A program made the translations under genes and the position numbers. Under the pieces are notes generated by a model that was not told where the DNA came from, did not search any database, and worked only from the letters and a program-made list of their open reading frames with translations. A DNA stretch of 64,000 nt from Neotamlana nanhaiensis (GTDB taxonomy: Bacteria; Bacteroidota; Bacteroidia; Flavobacteriales; Flavobacteriaceae): contig NZ_JTDV01000003.1 in assembly GCF_000943555.1 (NCBI RefSeq), positions 1 through 64,000 of the forward strand, written 5' to 3'. Each line of letters begins with the position of its first letter. Positions within the stretch are counted from its first letter, which is position 1. Positions 26,373-34,841 of this stretch are shown piece after piece.

Positions 26373-29300
26373 TTACTTCTTTTCAATCCATTTTCTGGCG
26401 TTAACAAAAGCTTCTAACCAAGGTGATACTTCGTCTTTACGTCCGTTAGGGTAATTTGCCCAGTTCCATTGGAAGGTAGAACGCTCAATATGTGGCATGG
26501 TTACTAAGTGACGACCAGTTGAATCACACATCATGGCGGTGTTAAAATCAGATCCGTTTGGATTGTGAGGGTAACCTTCATAACCGTATTTAGCAACAAT
26601 ATGGTATTTATCTTCACCATAAGGTAAACTAAATTTACCTTCACCATGCGAAATCCAAACTCCTAAAGTACTTCCTGCCAAAGTAGAAAGCATTACAGAA
26701 TTATTCTCCTGAATTTTTACAGAAGTGAATGAACTCTCATGTTTATGCGAATCGTTATGCATCATTTTACCGTGTTGCTCATGGTCTGGATTGATTAAAT
26801 CTAATTCCATCCAAAGCTGACACCCATTACAAATACCAACTGAAAGTGTATCTTCTCTTGCAAAGAAGTTTTTTATGACTTCGTTGGCTTTTTCGTTGTA
26901 TTTAATGGCGCCTGCCCAACCTTTTGCAGAACCTAAAACGTCCGAATTTGAGAAACCACCAACGGCACCTAAAAACTGAATGTCTTCTAAAGTTTCACGA
27001 CCAGAGATTAAATCGGTCATGTGTACATCTTTTACATCAAAACCAGCTAAATACATAGCATTTGCCATTTCGCGCTCAGAGTTACTTCCTTTTTCACGAA
27101 GGATGGCTGCTTTTGGTCTTTTGTCATTGCGAGGAGTGTGCGACGTGGCAATCTCAGATTCTTCGCTAGCGCTCTGAATGACATCGGATAATTTACCCGT
27201 AAAATGCTCAGGAAACTCAAATTGTAATGGTTGATTTTTATAATTATCAAAACGGTCTTTTGCTAAACCGTTTGCGGTTTGTTTTTGGTCGAGTAGGAAA
27301 GAGGTTTTATACCACGTATCACGCAGTTCAGAAATGCTTAAACTGAAATTATCATCACCATTTGCAATGTTTAAAGTATCAGCACTTGTTACTTTTCCTA
27401 TGTTGAAAAATTCAATATTTGCTTCAGCTAAAGCAGGTTCAATAGATGCGTCGGCCGCTTGAATAACAAGACCTGCATTTTCAGCAAATAATAATTTGAA
27501 TGAATCGTTTTCAGCTAAAGTCGATAAATTTAAGTCAGCACCTACATTGTTATCAGCAAAACACAATTCTAGAAGTGTGGTGATTAATCCACCAGAAGCC
27601 ACATCGTGTCCAGCAACAATTTTATCATCTAAAATTAATTTCTGAATCGTGTTAAATACTGTTTTTACATAATCGGCACTTTTTACTGTTGGCGCTTCGG
27701 TTCCAATTTTATTTACAATTTGCGCGAACGAGCTACCACCTAACTTAAAGTTGTCTTGCGATAGGTTGATGTAATAAATATCGCCGCCATTTTTCTGTAA
27801 AACAGGTTCAAGCACTTTTGTAATATCGATACAGTTGGCACCTGCAGAAATAATAACCGTTCCTGGAGAAATCACCTCTTCGTTAGCATATTTTTGCTTC
27901 ATTGAAAGTGAATCTTTCCCAGTTGGAACATTCACACCTAAATCTATCGCAAAATCTGATACCGCTTGTACAGCTTCGTATAAACGCGCATCTTCACCTT
28001 CATTTTTACAAGGCCACATCCAGTTTGCCGAAAGTGAAACATTTTTTAAACCATCTTTTAATGGCGCCCAAATAATGTTGGTTAAGGCTTCAGTAATCGA
28101 ATTTCTACTACCAGCAATTGGATCGATTAATGCCGAAACAGGCGAGTGCCCAATTGAGGTTGCAATACCTTCTTTTCCTTTAAAATCTAAAGCCATTACA
28201 CCTACGTTGTTCAACGGAATTTGTAACGGACCAACACATTGTTGTTTCGCAACTTTACCACCAACGCAGCGGTCTACTTTATTAGTTAACCAATCTTTAC
28301 AAGCTACGGCTTCAAGCTGTAATAACTGATTTAAATAATCATTAAAATCAGCTTTATTATAAGCAACATCGGTGTAGTTTCTGGTCACCGTGTTGTCTGT
28401 CATTATTGTTTTTGGCGAGCTACCAAACATATCTTCCATAGCCAAATCCATAGGTTTGTTACCTTTGGTTTGCGACTCGAATGTAAATCTATTATCACCC
28501 GTAACATTACCAACGGTGTACATTGGCGAACGCTCTCTGTCGGCAATTTTTTGTAAAGTTTCAATATGTTTTTCAGAAATAACAAGTCCCATACGCTCTT
28601 GCGACTCGTTACCAATAATTTCTTTATCAGAAAGTGTTGGGTCTCCAACAGGTAACTTATCTAAATCAATGTGTCCACCAGTCTCTTCAACCAATTCACT
28701 TAAACAATTTAAGTGTCCGCCAGCACCATGATCGTGGATTGAAACAATAAAGTTTTCGTCGCTTTCTACCATACCACGAACCGCATTTGCAGCACGTTTT
28801 TGCATTTCAGGGTTCGAACGTTGTACCGCATTAAGCTCAATACCCGATTCAAACTCACCCGTATCGGCACTAGAAACCGCAGCGCCCCCCATACCAATGC
28901 GATAGTTTTCACCACCAAGAATAACCACTTTGTCATCTTTTTTAGGCGTGTCTTTTAAAGCTTGATCTGCTTTACCGTAGCCAATACCGCCAGCTTGCAT
29001 AATCACTTTGTCGAAACCAATTTTTCGGCCTTCTTCCTCATGCTCAAAAGTTAATACCGAACCCGTGATAAGTGGTTGCCCGAATTTGTTACCAAAATCC
29101 GAAGCACCATTACTAGCTTTAATTAAAATATCCATTGGAGTTTGGTACAACCAATCACGCTCTTTAACCGCTTGTTCCCAAGGACGATTTTCTTCTAAAC
29201 GCGAATATGACGTCATGTAAACCGCAGTTCCAGCTAAAGGAATAGACCCTTTTCCGCCGGCTAAACGGTCGCGAATTTCACCACCCGAACCCGTTGCAGC

Positions 29301-30080
29301 ACCGTTAAAAGGCTCAACTGTAGTCGGGAAGTTGTGCGTTTCGGCTTTAATTGAAATTACCGAATCGAAATCTTTAGTCTCGTAAAAATCAGGAATATCG
29401 GCACGTTTTGGCGCAAATTGTTCCACTTTTGGGCCTTTTATAAAAGCCACATTATCTTTGTAAGCCGAAACAATATCGTTAGGATTTGCTTCAGATGTTT
29501 TTCTGATTAATTTAAATAACGACGTTGGTTTTTCTTCACCATCAATAACAAACGTACCGTTAAATATTTTGTGGCGACAGTGCTCACTATTCACCTGCGA
29601 GAACCCAAAAACTTCAGAGTCGGTTAATGGTCTGCCAATTTTTTTGGCAACACCTTCTAAATAATCAACTTCCTCATCACTTAGCGATAAGCCTTCTTGC
29701 TGGTTGTAAGCCGCAATATCCTCAATATTTAAAATAGGTTCAGGTTGAATATCTATAGTGAATGATTCTTGGCCTAAACCCTTAAATTTCTCCGAAATCA
29801 TTGGGTCGTAACCTTTAAAATCTTCGGCAACAGCGGTAAATTCTTCAATACGTACAATGCCGTCAATTCCCATGTTTTGGGTAATTTCCACCGCATTAGT
29901 ACTCCATGGCGTAATCATTGCAGCACGCGGACCAACAAAAAAAGCATCCAACGATGCTTGCTCTATTTTAGGCTGGTTGCCAAATAACCAGGATAATTTC
30001 GAAATGGTTTCTGCAGAAAATTCTTTTGTTGCTTGAACAGCAAACACTTTGCTGTTTTGGTTTCCAAAGAAATGAATCAT
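26373..30080 (-). CDS. purL: Phosphoribosylformylglycinamidine synthase (large type), 1235 aa
   Basis: This is the fourth step of de novo purine synthesis, glutamine-dependent conversion of FGAR to FGAM. The order is PurS-like N-domain, linker, two AIR-synthase-type halves (HNFPTTVEPFNGAATGSGGE; SIHDHGAGGHLNCLSELV; GKDSLSMKQKY) and a C-terminal glutamine amidotransferase with VGICNGCQLWMEL (nucleophile Cys) and the final His/Glu region. The ATG at 30080 (MIHFFGNQ) is preferred over one 81 nt further upstream, because the exact -7 box at 30112-30119 lies between them and the conserved N-terminus begins here. The linker before the amidotransferase carries an inserted palindromic repeat (27123-27182) read in frame. 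Confidence 0.94.
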   Translation of the reverse strand: MIHFFGNQNSKVFAVQATKEFSAETISKLSWLFGNQPKIEQASLDAFFVGPRAAMITPWSTNAVEITQNMGIDGIVRIEEFTAVAEDFKGYDPMISEKFKGLGQESFTIDIQPEPILNIEDIAAYNQQEGLSLSDEEVDYLEGVAKKIGRPLTDSEVFGFSQVNSEHCRHKIFNGTFVIDGEEKPTSLFKLIRKTSEANPNDIVSAYKDNVAFIKGPKVEQFAPKRADIPDFYETKDFDSVISIKAETHNFPTTVEPFNGAATGSGGEIRDRLAGGKGSIPLAGTAVYMTSYSRLEENRPWEQAVKERDWLYQTPMDILIKASNGASDFGNKFGQPLITGSVLTFEHEEEGRKIGFDKVIMQAGGIGYGKADQALKDTPKKDDKVVILGGENYRIGMGGAAVSSADTGEFESGIELNAVQRSNPEMQKRAANAVRGMVESDENFIVSIHDHGAGGHLNCLSELVEETGGHIDLDKLPVGDPTLSDKEIIGNESQERMGLVISEKHIETLQKIADRERSPMYTVGNVTGDNRFTFESQTKGNKPMDLAMEDMFGSSPKTIMTDNTVTRNYTDVAYNKADFNDYLNQLLQLEAVACKDWLTNKVDRCVGGKVAKQQCVGPLQIPLNNVGVMALDFKGKEGIATSIGHSPVSALIDPIAGSRNSITEALTNIIWAPLKDGLKNVSLSANWMWPCKNEGEDARLYEAVQAVSDFAIDLGVNVPTGKDSLSMKQKYANEEVISPGTVIISAGANCIDITKVLEPVLQKNGGDIYYINLSQDNFKLGGSSFAQIVNKIGTEAPTVKSADYVKTVFNTIQKLILDDKIVAGHDVASGGLITTLLELCFADNNVGADLNLSTLAENDSFKLLFAENAGLVIQAADASIEPALAEANIEFFNIGKVTSADTLNIANGDDNFSLSISELRDTWYKTSFLLDQKQTANGLAKDRFDNYKNQPLQFEFPEHFTGKLSDVIQSASEESEIATSHTPRNDKRPKAAILREKGSNSEREMANAMYLAGFDVKDVHMTDLISGRETLEDIQFLGAVGGFSNSDVLGSAKGWAGAIKYNEKANEVIKNFFAREDTLSVGICNGCQLWMELDLINPDHEQHGKMMHNDSHKHESSFTSVKIQENNSVMLSTLAGSTLGVWISHGEGKFSLPYGEDKYHIVAKYGYEGYPHNPNGSDFNTAMMCDSTGRHLVTMPHIERSTFQWNWANYPNGRKDEVSPWLEAFVNARKWIEKK
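27123..27182. repeat. Palindromic interspersed repeat inserted in frame within purL
   Basis: A 60-bp unit is bounded by GTCATT and AATGAC inverted ends. Its right half, GATTCTTCGCTAGCGCTCTG, is nearly identical to part of the intergenic repeat at 31499-31578. Read on the purL strand it adds 20 codons (about VIQSASEESEIATSHTPRND) at the junction between the synthase and amidotransferase domains, without a stop or frameshift. Confidence 0.75.
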
Positions 30081-30111
30081 TATGTATGAGTTATAGTTGT
30101 TTTTAAAAACG

Positions 30112-30119
30112 CAAAAATA
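30112..30119 (-). promoter_or_regulatory. Predicted -7 box of purL
   Basis: The minus-strand TATTTTTG is an exact TAnnTTTG match 31 nt before the ATG at 30080. It also argues against the longer upstream start. Confidence 0.6.
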
Positions 30120-30202
30120 CACTTTTTTAAGCGATAACACAGCTATTTTTAATTGAAACACAATAGGTTTTTAACAAGTTTTTTAACAGTAGATTATTTA
30201 TG

Positions 30203-30289
30203 GCGTTACCCCGCTTGGGGGAGGTCGGGCTTTCGGTAGTCGCTGCCTCCTGCGTCGGCGAGCTTCAACAATACCTCAATCCCTAACGC
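30203..30289. repeat. GC-rich interspersed repeat with GCGTTA/TAACGC ends
   Basis: This is a block of markedly higher GC than its surroundings (CCCCGCTTGGGGGAGGTCGG and TCCTGCGTCGGCGAGC), bounded by GCGTTA and TAACGC. It is non-coding, between purL and the fructosamine kinase gene. Similar blocks ending in CCCTAACGC recur in Flavobacteriia by my recollection. Confidence 0.5.
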
Positions 30290-30304
30290 AGCTGGCCTCA
30301 TGGT

Positions 30305-31162
30305 TTAAAAATATTTGGTAAGTATGTGCTTAACCGATGTGTAATAACTTCGTCCAAATAAATTTAAATGTACTAGTAAATAATACAACTGATATATTTC
30401 TATTCTGGCATTCGTAAACGCATCAAACGGAAGATGTTTTTGGTAAGCACTATAAAAGGTCGTGTTAAAACCACCAAATAATTTACTTAAAGCAATATCA
30501 ACTTCGTTGTGGCCGTAATAAACCGCAGGATCGATAAGAAACGGCGTGCCATCTTTAGAAATTAAAAAATTACCGCTCCACAAATCGCCATGAAGTAGCG
30601 CAGGTTTTATGTTTTCAAACCAAGGTGTAAGTACGGTTTCAAATACGTTTGTTGACGGAATTTCGTAAGCTTGCAATAAACCTTGCGCTTTAGCCATGTG
30701 AAGTTGCGGTAACAACCGTTCGTTAATGTAAAAATCCGTCCAATTATCATGAAAATGATTTTGCTGCGGTAAGCTACCAATAAAATTATTGGTTTCTAAA
30801 CCAAATGTATTTGCGGTTGTGCTGTGTAATTTAGCCAATTGCTCGCCTAATCGGTTAAAATCGGTGTCGTTGGGTTGTTTTGTTTCTATAAACTCCAAAA
30901 TTAAATACGCATTTTCTTCAAAGTTGCCAACATATATAACCTTTGGGGTAGCAATGGTATTACTGTGTTTTATGGTTTCAAGACCATGTTTTTCAACTTC
31001 AAAAATGCCTTTTGCTTCTAAGGTGTTTACTTTTAAAAAATAGGAGTTGTTTGATGTTTCAATTTTAAAAGCTTCAGAAATATCGCCACCAGAAACTGAA
31101 CTATAATTAATTATTGTTTCATTTAAAACCGAAGCGATATGGTCGAGGAATGCTTTTTGCAT
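30305..31162 (-). CDS. Fructosamine kinase family protein, 285 aa
   Basis: This is an aminoglycoside-phosphotransferase-like kinase that phosphorylates ketoamines on glycated amines or proteins, a deglycation repair role. Visible features are an N-lobe Lys in SNNSYFLKVN, the catalytic loop LLHGDLWSGNF (about residues 189-199) and the metal-binding segment PFLIDPAVYYGHNEVDIA (about 207-224). That last segment, with its DPAVYYGHxE pattern, is specific to the fructosamine kinase family. The length is standard. It is monocistronic, between the GC-rich repeat and another palindromic repeat. Confidence 0.9.
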   Translation of the reverse strand: MQKAFLDHIASVLNETIINYSSVSGGDISEAFKIETSNNSYFLKVNTLEAKGIFEVEKHGLETIKHSNTIATPKVIYVGNFEENAYLILEFIETKQPNDTDFNRLGEQLAKLHSTTANTFGLETNNFIGSLPQQNHFHDNWTDFYINERLLPQLHMAKAQGLLQAYEIPSTNVFETVLTPWFENIKPALLHGDLWSGNFLISKDGTPFLIDPAVYYGHNEVDIALSKLFGGFNTTFYSAYQKHLPFDAFTNARIEIYQLYYLLVHLNLFGRSYYTSVKHILTKYF

Positions 31163-31255
31163 TTAAAATAGTGATATTTTACTTCAGAAAATATATTAAG
31201 ACTTTGTAGAGGTTTAAGTTATTATTTTTTTAATTAAATGCATCTTGAATGCTGT

Positions 31256-31340
31256 TGTCAACCTGAACTTGTTTCAAGTTCTCAATTAATGCCGCGATTT
31301 TAAAGTTTTGTTGAGATGCTGAAACAAGTTCGGCATGACA
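31256..31340. repeat. Long imperfect palindromic repeat, 85 bp
   Basis: The left arm TGTCAACCTGAACTTGTTTC and the right arm GAAACAAGTTCGGCATGACA are inverted copies with a few mismatches. The GAAACAAGTTC core recurs in the repeats at 35931-36068 and 59393-59490. Confidence 0.7.
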
Positions 31341-31407
31341 TAAAATTAATAAAGTTTTGGCTATAAAGTGATGTTGATAGGGGGATGCTTTACCTTTTAA
31401 AAACAAA

Positions 31408-31439
31408 AAAGGTCATCAAAATAATGCTTGATGACCTTT
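31408..31439 (-). terminator. Terminator of the endonuclease I gene
   Basis: The stem AAAGGTCATCAA / TTGATGACCTTT has an 8-nt loop and poly-T on the minus-strand 3' side. It lies about 145 nt beyond the stop, with a palindromic repeat in between. Confidence 0.75.
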
Positions 31440-31498
31440 AGTTTTATAAGTTTATTCGACTCCGAAAATATAAGTAGGATACTTAACTAAGATTCCAT

Positions 31499-31578
31499 TG
31501 TCATGCAGAACGAGGCACGACTGAAGCATATTAATCACTGAAAACTCAAGAGATTCTTCGCTACGCTCTGAACGACAA
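31499..31578. repeat. Palindromic interspersed repeat related to the purL insertion
   Basis: This roughly 80-bp block begins TGTCATGCAGAACGAGG and ends GATTCTTCGCTACGCTCTGA then ACGACA. The end matches the right half of the element inside purL with two or three differences. Confidence 0.7.
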
Positions 31579-31583
31579 AACAA

Positions 31584-33374
31584 TTATTTTTTAACCAATT
31601 TCTTGGTTACTTGCTGTGAGCCATTTGATAATTTTAAAATATAAACACCAGCTCTTAAACCTTCAACCGAAATGTTTTGATTGTTGATTTTTCCTTTGCT
31701 AACGCGTTTGCCAAGGATGTTATAAATCTCAAATGCTAAATCGTCGTTACTTGTAACGGTAATGCGGTTATCATTTACCGGATTCGGATAAATATTAATA
31801 TTATTTAAGTTTGGTTTTTCCACGCTTAATGTAGAATAGCAAGTCCAAGATAAATCATCAATTCTCACACGGTTTGAAGTTGATTGATTATCGAATACAA
31901 CAGTAACATCTCCTTCAATATTAATGTTTGAAATTGTTGTTGTAGTTGATGAAGTGTTATTTTCAGAATAAGGAATGCTTCCTACTGAGTTTCCATTAAC
32001 AAGTACATCAAAAGTTCCTGCTGAGCCACTAAAGGTTAACTGAGTCGTTACAGTAAGATTTCCAATTCCACCAGAAATTGTTGGTGAAGTTAAATTACCG
32101 TTTCTAATACAAATCGCTCTTGAGTTTAAGGTCTGGTCGGTTCTAGCATCGGTAGCTTCCCAAGTACCGCCATCATCACCTGTCCAAGTTCTTGTAGCAT
32201 AGTTTGAAGCGTTAGTTGGAATGCTTTCAAACGTTTCACTTAAACAATTATCACCAGAAGCAGGCGCTTCAAGTGTCGTTTCAGGTACCGAATTACTTAA
32301 TGTTGACGTATTATTTGCAGCATCAACAGCTAAAATCGCAAATTGATAAGTCGTTTCAGCAGATAAATCTGTTACTGTAAATGTTGTAGCCGTTGAATTT
32401 GTTGATACATAATAACTGCCATCTACATAAATATTATATGCTACAACAGCTTCGTTGTCGGTTGAAGCCGTCCAAGATAAATCTACAGTCGACGAAGTTG
32501 GGTTTGATGCGACTAAATTTGTTGGAGTAGTTGGCGCTTCAGTATCAGGATCTGGAGTGCTTCCCCAACGATTTTCAGCAGGAGTACCACCCCAAATTAC
32601 TGTGGCTAAATAGGGGTTATCAATAAACGGATTTCTATTACCTTGGGCATACGTGTTGCTCGTATTAGAATGATAGGTGTTTCGATTATCTTCGATGGTT
32701 GAAACAGGATCTTCAGCATTCCATTCTAATAATACATTAATCATGTTTGCATCTATAGAATTACTGGTTCCCACACAAACGTTTGACGGTAAACAGCGTG
32801 AGCCGTAACGGGCGTACATATACATTATCATGCGGGCAACATCGCCTTTCCATTCATCACCAGGATACCAATTACTCGATACAGTTCCTGCATTTCCAGA
32901 ACCATCAGCAAATTTTCTATTACCTCTATTGGAATTCATAGTTACATCCGAAGGGCGTAAATGATGCGCATCCGAACCAGGACCTGATTCACCAAGATTT
33001 GGGTTTCCTAAAGATTTAGGATAGGTGTGTTCGCGGTTCCAATCGCTTCCTGAGGTTCCTCCAGTTTCATTTTTATCTCGAGTTCTATCGGTAATATAAT
33101 TACCGTCAGTATCGCTGTAACCATATAATAGAATCACATTATTACTATTTACAGGATCTAAATCGGTGGCCTTACTTGCTTCCCAAATACCAGGTGTGTA
33201 GCTTAAAAAGTTGGTGTGCTTATCGGTGGTTTTTGTAGCTAAATCGTCAAATAAAGCCGTACCTGTTTTATTAAAATCAACTCCAGAATAGTAGGCTTGT
33301 TGATTTGCAGGCGGCGTAAGTTGCGCAAAAGCAATGCTAGAGATTAATAAAAAAAGAATGTAAAAGTGTTTCAT
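31584..33374 (-). CDS. Secreted endonuclease I with fibronectin III domain and T9SS sorting tail, 596 aa
   Basis: The signal peptide is residues 1-17 (MKHFYILFLLISSIAFA). The endonuclease I domain (about 20-255) has DWNREHTYPKSLGN (His-metal motif), AHHLRPSDVTMNSNRGN and EWKGDVARMIMYMYARYG, the known signature stretches of EndA-like nucleases. A fibronectin type III domain follows (about 275-365), then a beta-sandwich domain (about 375-510). The type A T9SS sorting domain (about 518-596) contains NIYPNPVNDNRI and ends QQVTKKLVKK. It likely degrades extracellular DNA for nutrient use. It is monocistronic, with a terminator at 31408-31439. Confidence 0.92.
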   Translation of the reverse strand: MKHFYILFLLISSIAFAQLTPPANQQAYYSGVDFNKTGTALFDDLATKTTDKHTNFLSYTPGIWEASKATDLDPVNSNNVILLYGYSDTDGNYITDRTRDKNETGGTSGSDWNREHTYPKSLGNPNLGESGPGSDAHHLRPSDVTMNSNRGNRKFADGSGNAGTVSSNWYPGDEWKGDVARMIMYMYARYGSRCLPSNVCVGTSNSIDANMINVLLEWNAEDPVSTIEDNRNTYHSNTSNTYAQGNRNPFIDNPYLATVIWGGTPAENRWGSTPDPDTEAPTTPTNLVASNPTSSTVDLSWTASTDNEAVVAYNIYVDGSYYVSTNSTATTFTVTDLSAETTYQFAILAVDAANNTSTLSNSVPETTLEAPASGDNCLSETFESIPTNASNYATRTWTGDDGGTWEATDARTDQTLNSRAICIRNGNLTSPTISGGIGNLTVTTQLTFSGSAGTFDVLVNGNSVGSIPYSENNTSSTTTTISNINIEGDVTVVFDNQSTSNRVRIDDLSWTCYSTLSVEKPNLNNINIYPNPVNDNRITVTSNDDLAFEIYNILGKRVSKGKINNQNISVEGLRAGVYILKLSNGSQQVTKKLVKK

Positions 33375-33474
33375 CTGTTTAGGATTTAAGTTCAGATGCT
33401 ATGTGTTGTTATGCTTTTTTACTTGTTTAAAGTGGCTTTAAAACACATTTCATGCTATTAATAAAGGGTTTAAT

Positions 33475-34689
33475 TTACTGTTTTTTTTCAAGTAGTGCCA
33501 TGTAAAATCCGTCAAAGCCAGATTCATGAGCCAATACTTTTTTATCTTTTACAAAAGTAAATTCTTTTCCAGATTCCGATGTTAAGAATTTGTCAACTTG
33601 TTTCTGGTTTTCCGATGGTAATACAGAACACGTTGCATACACCAATTTGCCGCCAGATTTTACCATTTTAGAATATTGCTGTAAAACTTCTTGTTGTGTA
33701 TTTCTTATTTTATCTAAAAACTCAGGTTCCAGTTTCCACTTGGCGTCAGGGTTTCTGCGCAGTACGCCTAAGCCAGAACATGGCGCATCAATTAAAACTC
33801 TATCGGCTTTACCATGTAGTTTTTTTATCGGTTTTGTGGAGTCGATTACGCGTAAATCGAAGTTGTGAACACCATTACGTTTCGCTCTAATTTTAAGCTT
33901 TTTAAGTTTACTTTCGTAAATATCCATAGCAATCACTTGCCCTTTATTTTGCATTAAAGCTGCAATATGAAGTGTTTTACCTCCAGCGCCAGCACAGGTA
34001 TCTACGACTTTCATGCCTGGTTTTACATCAAGGAAATCTGCCACCAGTTGAGATGAAGCATCTTGTACTTCAAACAACCCATTTTTAAAAGCATCGGTAA
34101 CAAATACGTTGGCACGTTCTTTAAGTTTTAATGCGTATGGATAACCTTTAATAAATTCGGTTTCAATATTTTGATCGAAAAGTATGTTTTGAAGTTTCTC
34201 TTTGGTGGTTTTTAAAGTGTTTACACGTAAAATAACATCGGCTTGCTCGTTTTGCATCGCGATTTCTTTGGTCCAAGTGGCTTCACCAAGTTCTTCTAAG
34301 CCTACAGCATCAATCCAATCGGGGATAGCTTCACGGAATTTTCTAATTTTAGAAAGCTCGTCAAATCGACCTTTAATTTTACGGGTTGGTGTATCTACAA
34401 AATATTTCCAATCGGGTAATTTTATACCTTTTAAAGTCGCCCACACAGCAAACAGTCGCCATAAGTTATCACGATCAAACGGTGCTTTAACTTCGGCAAT
34501 TTCGGCATACAAACGTTTCCAACGAACAATATCATAAGTGGTTTCGGCTACAAAAGCACGATCTCTGCTTCCCCAACGTTTATCACGTTTAAGCAGTTGT
34601 TGTATCACCCTATCGGCATATTGATCTTCATTAAAAATTTGGGTTAAACCATCAATAACCGCAAAACATAAATTTCTGTGTAATCGCAT
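33475..34689 (-). CDS. RsmB/NOP family class I rRNA (cytosine-5) methyltransferase, 404 aa
   Basis: This SAM-dependent enzyme methylates rRNA cytosine through two cysteines. The N-terminal RNA-binding region is like NusB/RsmB. The methyltransferase fold shows DTCAGAGGKTLHIAALM (SAM motif I), VLIDAPCSGLGVLRRNPDAKW (motif IV, DAPCSG cysteine, about residues 296-316) and YATCSVLPSENQKQV (motif VI, TC cysteine). Both catalytic cysteines are intact. The target site cannot be fixed from sequence: RsmB (C967) is the usual annotation, and RsmF-like is the alternative. It is monocistronic and divergent from the YCF48-like lipoprotein gene. Confidence 0.9.
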   Translation of the reverse strand: MRLHRNLCFAVIDGLTQIFNEDQYADRVIQQLLKRDKRWGSRDRAFVAETTYDIVRWKRLYAEIAEVKAPFDRDNLWRLFAVWATLKGIKLPDWKYFVDTPTRKIKGRFDELSKIRKFREAIPDWIDAVGLEELGEATWTKEIAMQNEQADVILRVNTLKTTKEKLQNILFDQNIETEFIKGYPYALKLKERANVFVTDAFKNGLFEVQDASSQLVADFLDVKPGMKVVDTCAGAGGKTLHIAALMQNKGQVIAMDIYESKLKKLKIRAKRNGVHNFDLRVIDSTKPIKKLHGKADRVLIDAPCSGLGVLRRNPDAKWKLEPEFLDKIRNTQQEVLQQYSKMVKSGGKLVYATCSVLPSENQKQVDKFLTSESGKEFTFVKDKKVLAHESGFDGFYMALLEKKQ

Positions 34690-34841
34690 ATTTTTAAGTA
34701 ATCAGTTTTTAGTCGTAGTATGCAAATTAACCAGACCGTGACTAAAATTTAAGCATGCAAAGTTACGTTAAATGCCACGAATTCACGAATGTTTTTATTT
34801 TTATGTAGATAAGGTTTATCTTAACCGAAAATTAATTTTAT

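Larger units (their letters stand above)
31163..31583. other. Gene-free stretch holding two palindromic repeats and a terminator
   Basis: This 421-base region between the fructosamine kinase and endonuclease I genes has no credible gene. It contains the repeats 31256-31340 and 31499-31578 and the terminator hairpin 31408-31439, each annotated separately. Confidence 0.7.

Noticed and set aside
27835-28329. A 164-codon open frame antisense within purL
   Set aside because: It lies entirely inside a strongly supported gene and shows no recognisable motifs. It arises from codon bias in the complementary strand.
30081-30161. An upstream ATG extending PurL by 27 residues
   Set aside because: The extension is not part of the PurL family, and a consensus -7 box (30112-30119) lies inside it. 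The start at 30080 is preferred.
31256-31578. CRISPR-like arrangement of repeats
   Set aside because: The elements are palindromic, only partly alike and not regularly spaced, and no cas genes occur in the window. They are interspersed repeats.
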